Notes under the pieces: generated by a model
The model's database searches: none
What the model saw: only the letters and a program-made list of their open reading frames with translations
What the model was told of the DNA's origin: nothing
Assembly (NCBI GenBank): GCA_002778195.1
Contig: PCDI01000001.1
Span: forward strand, 3,869,869 to 3,933,868
Reading direction: 5' to 3'
Length of the DNA stretch: 64,000 nt
DNA from: Raffaelea ambrosiae
Taxonomy: Eukaryota; Ascomycota; Sordariomycetes; Ophiostomatales; Ophiostomataceae
Shown: positions 56,344 through 64,000 of the stretch, in pieces
How the letters are laid out: every line of letters begins with the position of its first letter
How positions within the stretch are numbered: position 1 is the stretch's first letter
Translations under genes and position numbers: made by a program

Positions 56344-57978
56344 ATGTCATCCGGCGCCCGGGAGACCCTCGGCCGCGTGCGGCGGTTCATCCCGCCCATG
56401 CTGAGCCGTTTCCACAAGGGTTTGTTCGTTCATAGGGACTTGGGAGGGCTGCTGCCGCACCGGAAGGCTAACAAAAACACCCAGGCCAACTCGGCCGCGT
56501 CGGCGTCATCGGAGGAAGTGAAGACTACACCGGCGCGCCGTATTTTTCGGCCATGGCGAGTGCCCGGCTGGGCTGTGACATGGTGAGAAAGAGCTGTTTC
56601 TTTTTTGGTGTGCCGGAGCCGTCTGTTGCTGTGTCTGCCTGCATTCTTCTGGTCTGCTTGTGTTGTTGCCCTTTCTCTCCATCATGCTTCCGTCATGCTT
56701 TCCAACCCTGTTTTGTCGTTCCGTCTTGATCTCCTCTTCTTCGGCTATTCATATTTCTGTTCCTTTTTCCTGTCATCATTCTACAAGCAAAACTTCATAT
56801 TTATGTCCTTTTTCCTATCATCGTTCTACAAGCATTCTACGATCCTTCCATCGTCGTTTTGTCCATCTTTCTGTTGCGCATGCTATTCTTTCCATCGTCA
56901 TTCCCACGTTCTTCCTCGCTTTGTTCTGCCTCTGGCTCGCCTGTCGTAAAAAGCCCGTAAAAAGCTGTTTCACCCCATTCTGACTTCACACAGTCCCATG
57001 TCATTTGCACGCCGGCTGCTGCGGCCGTCATCAAAACCTACTCGCCCAACCTCATGGTGCACCCGCTGATGCGCCAGAGCGACCCCGATGCTCCCCCTCC
57101 GAGCGACAAGGAGACCAACAAGCTCGCCGATTCCGTCAGCCGCCGTGTCATTGACCAGCTCCTGCCTCGCCTGCATGTCCTGGTGGTCGGCCCCGGCCTC
57201 GGCCGCGACCCGCTGATGCAGGCCACCGTCGCCAAAGTCGTCGCGGCGGCCCGCGAGCGCAGCCTGCCGCTGGTCCTCGACGCCGACGCTCTGCAGCTCG
57301 TCCAGCACCAGCCCGCCCTGGTCCGCGGGTACCCGCTGGCGGTGCTGACGCCCAACGTGGTCGAGTTTGCGCGGCTGGCCAAGGCGCTGCTCGACGAAGA
57401 GAGCGATGCGGCGTCGCTGGCCCGGGCGCTCGGGGGTGTGACCATTGTGCAAAAGGGCGCCATGGACACGATCACGTCGGGTGCCGCGACCCTGGTCTCG
57501 GACCTGCCGGGCGGCCTGAAGCGCAGCGGTGGACAGGGAGACACGCTGACGGGCGCGATTGCGACGTTTCTGGCGTGGCGGACGGCCTATCTAGAACGAC
57601 TATGGGAGGAGGAGGAGGAGGAGGACCAGGTGGCCGGCAGTGACGGGAAGCGTCTGGACGAGAAAGAGCTGATGCTGCTGGCCGCCTTTGGCGGGAGCGC
57701 CATTACAAGAGTACGTTGATTGTGTCCTAGTCCCTTTCATGCCCTCCATACTCCCCCATGCCCCTGGTCTCGTGTCCGCGATGCTTCCATGCCCTCGTTT
57801 CCTCGCGTCTTTCGTGCCAATCAAGGCCGTCTAACCACCACAGGAATGCTCTCGGCTGGCGTTTGCCAAACAGGGCCGCAGTCTGCAGGCGAGCGATCTC
57901 ACGGAGGAGGTCCACACGGCGTTCCTGAACCTGTTTGGCGAAGAGAGGGAGGCGGATCCAGAGGCCCCCAGACTGTAA
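56344..57978 (+). CDS. NNR2: ATP-dependent NAD(P)H-hydrate dehydratase
   Basis: This metabolite-repair enzyme dehydrates damaged NAD(P)HX back to NAD(P)H using ATP (ADP in bacteria). It is the orthologue of yeast YKL151C/Nnr2 and animal CARKD/NAXD. Exons are 56,344-56,419; 56,485-56,582; 56,994-57,710; 57,844-57,978, giving 341 residues (yeast 337). Landmarks are IPPMLSRFHKG, GGSEDYTGAPYFSAMA, TYSPNLMVHP, GPGLGRDP at 124-131, TPNVVEF and GGQGDTLTGA from 237, where the Asp is the catalytic-type residue of ribokinase-like folds, then TRECSRLAF. The start MSSGARETLGRVRR was chosen because it gives the family's usual length. In-frame ATG 56,293 and a spliced ATG at 55,891 are alternatives. An acidic Glu run near residue 263 and a 411-nt intron 2 are local peculiarities. 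Confidence 0.94.
56748..56834 (+). repeat. Tandem duplication inside intron 2 of the dehydratase gene
   Basis: A T-rich block of about 42 nt (56,748-56,789) is repeated with a few changes at 56,794-56,834, period 46. It accounts for part of the unusual length of this 411-nt intron. Confidence 0.8.
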
Positions 57979-60604
57979 GCGGCTGTGATCGGTCAAGGGG
58001 GGTTTTCTTCACTTTCCCCCTTATAAACGGTCTCGAGCCATTCTTGGTGGAGATCGACGGCAGACAGAGAAAGTTGGAAGAAAGCAGGAGGCCAACAAAC
58101 CAAATAGAACATTGGGAAAAGGAGGGATGAGGAGGGATGAGTTGGCTAGATAGTGAACACAACAAAAACAAGCAAACAGGCGAACGAGCAAGAACGGACG
58201 ACCCCAAAGGCACGCCACCAATAGATTCTCAAACAAGTGTTTCTTGCTGCTCCTCCCCTCGTGGCTTCTCTCAGTGAAGCAGATGTGCCACTGTGGCTGG
58301 CCCGTCTTGCCGGTCAGGACAAGACCAGGGAGAGTGAGCGCACGATAACCTGCGTGCGGTGGCTTTTTGCTAGGGCTTAACCAAGTGTTGTTGCGTGCGT
58401 TCTCCTCGAAAACGCTCGATCACCGAGGCATATTTTGTGTTCTCAGGGACATTCCATAGCTTGATATCAGCTCGGAAAGAGTCATACAACTGAGATCTGG
58501 GATATGGGACAACAGGGCTTGGGGGGAGCGGGGGGGGGATGCTGCCGGGCAAGGAGCCGCCAGGGGGTGCTAGATAGACATCATCACTATCACGAACAAG
58601 CAGAAAGCCTTACCCCAACAAACGCAGCCAAAATCCCCGTCTAATCAGAGTCGCTTATGCAACTTTTACATAGGAACACTGGAAAGCGTGGCCAAGCCTT
58701 TTGAGCGGTTTCAGAATCAAGCAATACTACCTTTCGAGGTGATATTTGACGGGAAAAGCAAAAAAAAAAAAAAAGATCAGCAACAGCCAAAAAAAATAAG
58801 CGAACAACGGGGAAAGGGGGGTGAAGCAAGCCAGAGCGGCTGCCTTGCAGTAGTTGCCAGAACAAAGACAGCATAATATGAGATCGAGCCAAAGCTGCTG
58901 CCGCCGTAGCAACCCTAGAAGCATGGCCACTGGTATTGTATTTTGGTCCTGTCAGATTTCAGGTTTTCCTTCCCCCCCCCTGCTCCTGTGGAGGCCCTCC
59001 CAATCTGCCGGTGATTTTTTGCTTTGTGGGAATGTAACACAACGTGGTTCAGCCCATCACACAATGACCAGGCACTGGCCTCGCCCCCCTCCTCCAAAAG
59101 GCCTCTCTCGCCAACTGTTGCCGAAAGTGGAAACAGTCTCGGTGTGTGTACACCGTATGCGCGCCGGTGTGCTCGTTCGATTGTTTGGAATTGGGTTGTT
59201 TCTCTATTTGTGGCCGTGCCCACCCTGGTCTCAGTTGAGATCACTCTGTCTAACATCTCAATCAAAGGGGAGGGGGCACACTTGTTGCATTGAGATTCCT
59301 TTTTGGGAGGGGGGTCATTTCCAACAAGATCCTGTGCTGTGATAGTACGGACGCTGTACGGGGGCACTGCAATAGGCAAGTAAAACATGGCAGCCGGTCC
59401 TGCCATCCCCGTATGTAATGCGTATGCACCTCGACTCGTTTACGCAGTTCTCCCTGTAATAACTATCTTACATGTAGGTACCCGTTCCTGCGTCTGCTTC
59501 CTTCGCTTGCTCACGCGGCTGCCATGTGTGTTGTGTATGTGTGCTATGCCCTGTGTTTGTTTGAATTTATTCCCAGCAATGGGGGGGGGGGTCCACGTTG
59601 TTGTTTGATAAAGTGTCCATATCCTGCAGACAGCAGCCTACATGCACTAGAATAGGAGGGAATGCAGATGCATCAGCGTAATGCACCCAGCTTGTCAGCC
59701 GTCTGCATATGTTTGGGGTCCTTCTTTTCTTGGTTTGCAGCTTGACAGCTGCGTTTTGGCAGCTGCGTTTTGGCAGCTGGCGTTTTGACAGAGCCGATGC
59801 ACTGTATTCTAGACCCCCCCCCCGGCGAGGAACAAACAATGCCAATGTACCATAGTACCATAACGGGCAAATTGCACGTCTTTTCTGCCTCTTTGGGTAT
59901 TCATCGGGTTTCAAAAGTTCCAATCCAACAGGTAGCCTGAGTCGGCAATGTCAATAAGCAATCAAAAGAAAGAAACAAAACAAAAAGAGAGTAGTATCTC
60001 TATCTTGGGTCAAGAGCCGCATCCGCCTGGGATTCCCTAATGCAGGTACCCCGGGAATAGGAAAGCAAAAACATCTGATCATCTGGGAAGAAAGAGGCTT
60101 TCGCTTACGATCCGGGGCTGTATGATAGGAGGCCGCGGCCGACACTCCGTCGACGCTGTCAAGCAGTGGCATAGCAAGGCGCTGCTTAGGTACGGGGGAC
60201 CACGGGGATGTGAGGAACCTTCTAGGACCCTTCGGAGCAAATATCAAGGTTTGTAACCCAAAGGCTTGGAAAGTGGTACGATGGCGTCTGAGAAAGGGGT
60301 GGGGGGGGGGTGTGAAAACAGAACACAGCCGGCGTACCCACCGGGAAAAAATATCCACCGACGAGGCGCCCTCCGGAGAAAGCGGCGGACTACGGCGACC
60401 CGATATGTCGGATATGCGGTGAGAGTACGGGGAAGGACCAACGAGAGAGAGGAGAGGAAGCTCCAAGAAGTTCAAGGCCGGGAATGTAAAAAAAAAAAAA
60501 ATCAAGAGAGTCATGAGGCTTTGTGTGGGACGGAGGAGGCCACCAAATCGGTCGTCGTCCTGCTCGTCGCTGTGCCACCGTGCATTACAAAAGAAAGTTT
60601 TGGT

Positions 60605-60640
60605 CCAGAGCAGCCAGAGCAGCCAGAGCAGCCAGAGCAA
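60605..60640. repeat. 9-nt minisatellite, four units
   Basis: Three exact copies of CCAGAGCAG and one CCAGAGCAA in tandem. The 9-nt period is the same as in the array at 16,597, but the unit differs. Confidence 0.9.
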
Positions 60641-60797
60641 TCAGGCAGCCAACGAGAAGGCAGAAAAGGGCAGTTCATTACCGATGCTCGTGATGGTTTT
60701 TGCCTCCACGTCTGGGGCGCATGAACAAAAAGGCGAGCTGCAGAGAAGAACAGAAGGAGAGAGAGGGAGAGATATCAGATTTCAGATCTCGGGGGGT

Positions 60798-60845
60798 CAT
60801 TTGCCATTTGCCATTTGCCATTTGCCATTTCCATTTGCCATTGCC
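60798..60845. repeat. CATTTGC tandem repeat
   Basis: Seven head-to-tail copies of a 7-mer CATTTGC, with single-base deletions in the fifth and last units. Confidence 0.9.
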
Positions 60846-61758
60846 ACCCCTACCTTTGGGGGGGGAGGGGGGGGGGTTCTTTTTCTTTGGTTTGATTTTC
60901 TTGAACCTCTGCAACCATTCGCAAGTGACGTAACGTTGAGAACTCTCCTGTGTAGACTTTGTCTACCATGTACTCGTAAACGCCAAACACCCAGAGGATG
61001 AAGGGTTAAAAAAAAAGTACCTCCGACACGTCCCCTGAGAAAGAAGAAAGCACGTAAAAGGAAGCAACGGATCTAATCGAGGAGGAATGGCAAAAGAGAG
61101 AGAGATCTGGGAAATGTTTGGTTCACCATCTTTTTTGGTGTCTTTTTTTGCTCCCCTCCCGGTCCTGTGTATTTTCCTCTTTGGGATATTTCTGCTCGGC
61201 CGCTATGTCTTGACTGTATGTACCTTTCAGAGTCAATTTGTATGGTGTTATGACTTTCTAGTTTTTTTTCTTTTCATTTCTTTTTTGGGGGGGAGGAGGG
61301 GGGGGGCTTCTGGTTGGTGTGTTTGGTTTCTTGGTTGGCCGTGTTGTCTTTGGTTCCGTTAGATGAAGGTTTTTCTTTTCTTTTCTTGTTTTCTTTCTTT
61401 TTCTTCTGCCTCACTTGTTTGGCTCGGGCGTCCCCCCCCCTCTTTATCCTCTGGTCTCTTTTTGTTTGTCTACTCTGGCCCTGTCTTTTGGTCCTTTTCT
61501 CTTAGGTTCTGTTCCTTCATACTGCGTACTTTGCCAGTTCCTCGGTCAAAAAAGAGGCCACCCCTTTTACTTGCTTCGTCTGCTTGCTGCGCTCCTTTCT
61601 GGCGCTTTGCTTTTACTTTTTCTCTACTTCATCCTTCGTGTCTCTCCCATTTGGCACTTGTCAGAATTTCGCTCGTGGGCAACCTCCTCATCCATCGTGT
61701 TGCAGCTACGGACAAAAAAATCCTTTTGTGGAAGGGCAAAGCTGAAAAACAAAGAGGA

Positions 61759-61886
61759 GGAGGGCTCCATGGAAGCCGGTCCCCTACACAGCACAAGAGG
61801 CCCCCTCGAAGCAGCAGGTCCCTTACGAAGAGGGCTCCATTGCAGGATGCAGGTCCCGTAACAAGTGCAGAAGGAAGAGGGCTCCA
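61759..61886. repeat. Three spaced copies of RGAGGGCTCCA
   Basis: The 10-11-mer occurs at 61,759-61,769, 61,829-61,839 and 61,876-61,886. GGTCCC follows the first two at a short distance. Confidence 0.6.
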
Positions 61887-61916
61887 GTCTCGGCAGTCTG
61901 TATTGCTACCTCGCCC

Positions 61917-61939
61917 AAAAAAAAAAAAAAAAAAAAAAA
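61917..61939 (+). repeat. A homopolymer, 23 nt
   Basis: Uninterrupted A run. It is not preceded by a recognisable retroposed gene. Confidence 0.9.
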
Positions 61940-62345
61940 GTTGTTCCGTCCCCCGATGCGGAACTACTGCTCATATGGGTAGTGCGTACTCGCAGAGAGG
62001 CTTTGCCAACCCGACTTTTTTACGGAACCACACCCCGAATCCTTCCTGGCGCTAGAACAGGTACGAGTTGCACGAATCGGCGGTGGCAAGGCCGTCGGAG
62101 GGTTTCGTTCGGCCAGGCACCGTCGCGACGGAACTGGAGTCCCCTCCCACAAAGGAGCTGGGCAGCCTGCCTGCCAGCCAAATTTGGAGGATGCCCCCCT
62201 TCCAATCGCGAATGGCAAACACGACCTTTGTACCACAACTAGTATCTCCCCAAAGTCCGCCGCAGTCCCATTTGGGGCTATTGCAAGCGCGCGAGAGAAG
62301 AGACCAGACCAGACGCTCGGCTCCGGCAAAGCGTGTTACAAAGTA

Positions 62346-62370
62346 ACTACATAGTACTACTCGTACATAG
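62346..62370. repeat. Composite ACATAGTA + CTCGTA element
   Basis: ACTACATAGTACTACTC is followed by GTACATAG. In reverse complement this is the same ACTATGTA/TACGAG pairing seen at 1551 and 8481. Confidence 0.6.
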
Positions 62371-63570
62371 CATGTAATTGACCACACCCCCCCTCCAGGG
62401 TACTTGTCTGCTTTTGGCAAATGCGACTCTGCTCATGTATGAGTATCCTGACTTTGGGAGACTTCACCGCCAGTATGACGGCTGGGCTGAGCTCGTTGGC
62501 TCTTTGCTGGCCTTGTTTGACTGCACAAGTGGCCTGCCTGAAGCCGTTTGTCTCCTGTCTCTTTTGTGACAGCATCAACGTTTGGAACGGTCTTTGTTAT
62601 GCTTTCGGGAAACGAGGGCGCCATGTTTCGTCAATGAAAAAAAAAAGGTGGAAGAACAAATCATTCCTCCTATGAGCGTGTAAGAGAGCGACACAACCGA
62701 CGATAAAACATGCAAGTCTCACTTTTTTTTTTCTTAGTGGTCAGTAACTAGCAAGTGACAGGGCTGTATGGCAGCGGGTTTGCGCGCGTCGCTTCCCCGT
62801 TGGAGCTGCAGCGTATTTTTGTGGTTCTCGTCAACTTCCATCGCCTGCAGGGAAAGCACGTCGTGAATGTGGATTTGCATCTTGGGTAGCATCATCGGTG
62901 GGCAAGAGAGATGCACTGAACAAAAGTTCCCACAGGCTGGGCTCTGGACCCTCGCAGCTCTGGGGCAGTTGCTTTGCAGTTCTTTTTTGGGGGGGAGGGG
63001 GGCAACTCCATGACCATGCATATCTCATATTTCTATTTCCTCCTCAAGACGTTCTTTTCTAAAGTTGCATTTTTTGTGTCTTCGCAGTCCGCCACCATCC
63101 GGGTTTTCTGATGCCTGTTCCGGTGTGTGGCTATCCCGGGATCAACGACCCGTATATGGAAGAAACCACCGTCGTATAGGGGATAACTATGAAGTATGGA
63201 ATATGAAAGATGAACGATGCAAGATGCTTCTTGTCAGAAAAGGGGAAAAAGTAGCGGAATTCCCTCCAGCTCGAAATACGAGCAGCAAGTCGGAGCAGCG
63301 CAACGAGAGCACTAAAAAACAAACAAAAATCCAGAGACAATAGTATGAGAGCAAAAAAGCAAGCATACATAGTACAATACTATCTACACGCCTTCCTCAA
63401 GCCTGTTGCAGAGGAATATCAGAACTCACAAAACACTACTCGTACACAGCCAACGGACAAGCCTAAAGAGGAAAAGGAAAACAAAGAAACGAGCCTATCA
63501 GCAAACACCGCCCACGGGGGGAAGCCACAGCAAAGCCAGTAAAGGTGAGCGTACATACTCTGTACTCTAG

Positions 63571-63584
63571 TACATAGTAGGTAG
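63571..63584. repeat. TAGTACATAGTAGG element
   Basis: Further copy of the dispersed ACATAGTA word, in a 50-base stretch that also reads GTACATAC and TGTACTC. Confidence 0.5.
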
Positions 63585-63781
63585 TAGGCCCAGCAAAGAC
63601 CAGGCTAGGCCAGCATAAACTAGCCAGTGGCCAGCTAAGGAAAACAGCGCAAGGGCGGTCTATGGCCAGGCCAGCAGCAAGGAATGTGGGCGGTCAACGT
63701 CCACCGGCCTTGTCTTCTGTGTACGAGTACAGCGTATACATTGGGTATCCTTCTCGTGGCCGTCGTGGCTTGTGTGTGGTC

Positions 63782-63811
63782 GTGTGTGTGCGTGTGCGTG
63801 TGTGTGTGTGC
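63782..63811. repeat. GT microsatellite
   Basis: About fifteen GT units with two CG interruptions. Confidence 0.85.
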
Positions 63812-64000
63812 GGCCTGTCGGTGGTTGGTATTTCCTTTTTCCTTGGGGTGTCGCCACGTCCGGTCGCTTCTGATTGGCCAATTGATTGCTTCTTTCCCGA
63901 CCCGGCAAAATGTCTCACTGGTAGCCCCGGGCCAGCTTCTGTTTCTTGCTGGCCTCGTACGATTTCTGTGGTTTCTTTTTGCCTTGCATCCTGGGGCAAG

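Larger units (their letters stand above)
57979..64000. other. Gene-free stretch at right edge
   Basis: No supportable gene or RNA in 6 kb. It resembles the left desert: homopolymers, minisatellites, and copies of ACTATGTA/TACGAG words (60,969; 62,346; 63,364; 63,440; 63,571; 63,724). A T-rich, pyrimidine-biased region lies at 61,090-61,640. Confidence 0.65.

Noticed and set aside
61917..61939. A23 run as the poly(A) tail of a retroposed gene copy
   Set aside because: No processed gene-like sequence precedes it and no target-site duplication is evident. Homopolymers are common throughout these deserts.

Overview
The window is nuclear DNA from a filamentous ascomycete fungus (Pezizomycotina, probably a Sordariomycete). 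The evidence is short introns (mostly 63-130 nt) with GT...AG ends and CTAAC/CTGAC branch sites, C/G-ending codons in the coding exons, and proteins that match fungal versions of housekeeping genes (Met12-type methylenetetrahydrofolate reductase, RPL11, SmB, MPC1, pyruvate carboxylase, ATP synthase alpha). A secreted GH131-type glucanase also fits a plant-material-degrading fungus. The class-level assignment is inference.

Layout. Positions 1-26,555 are a gene desert in which I support no coding gene. It holds homopolymers, microsatellites, minisatellites, one 120-N gap (17,374-17,493), a single-N contig join flanked by a perfect 96-nt duplication (903-1,107), and many copies of two short words (ACTATGTA and TACGAGTA, often side by side). 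Positions 26,556-57,978 hold ten protein genes and one tRNA: MET12-type MTHFR (-), an unrecognised 710-aa protein with a duplicated Trp-rich module (-), RPL11 (-) divergent from SmB (+), MPC1 (+), pyruvate carboxylase (+), a YbjQ/UPF0145-like protein (-), a GH131-like secreted glucanase (+), tRNA-Lys(CUU), ATP1 (+) and NAD(P)H-hydrate dehydratase (+). Positions 57,979-64,000 are again gene-free and carry the same repeated words.

How the genes relate. MPC1 (mitochondrial pyruvate import), pyruvate carboxylase (anaplerosis), ATP synthase alpha and NAD(P)HX repair all serve central energy metabolism and lie within about 22 kb on the same strand. They are separate transcription units, not an operon. 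RPL11 and SmB share a 515-bp divergent promoter with a telobox-like word and a CACGTG palindrome.

The most unusual signal in the coding part is gene structure. Pyruvate carboxylase packs its first 145 codons into eight exons, including coding exons of 21, 8 and 12 nt. SmB has a 9-nt internal exon. RPL11 has a first coding exon made only of the ATG. All exon joins were worked out by hand from splice signals, reading frame and family conservation. No search or RNA data was available.
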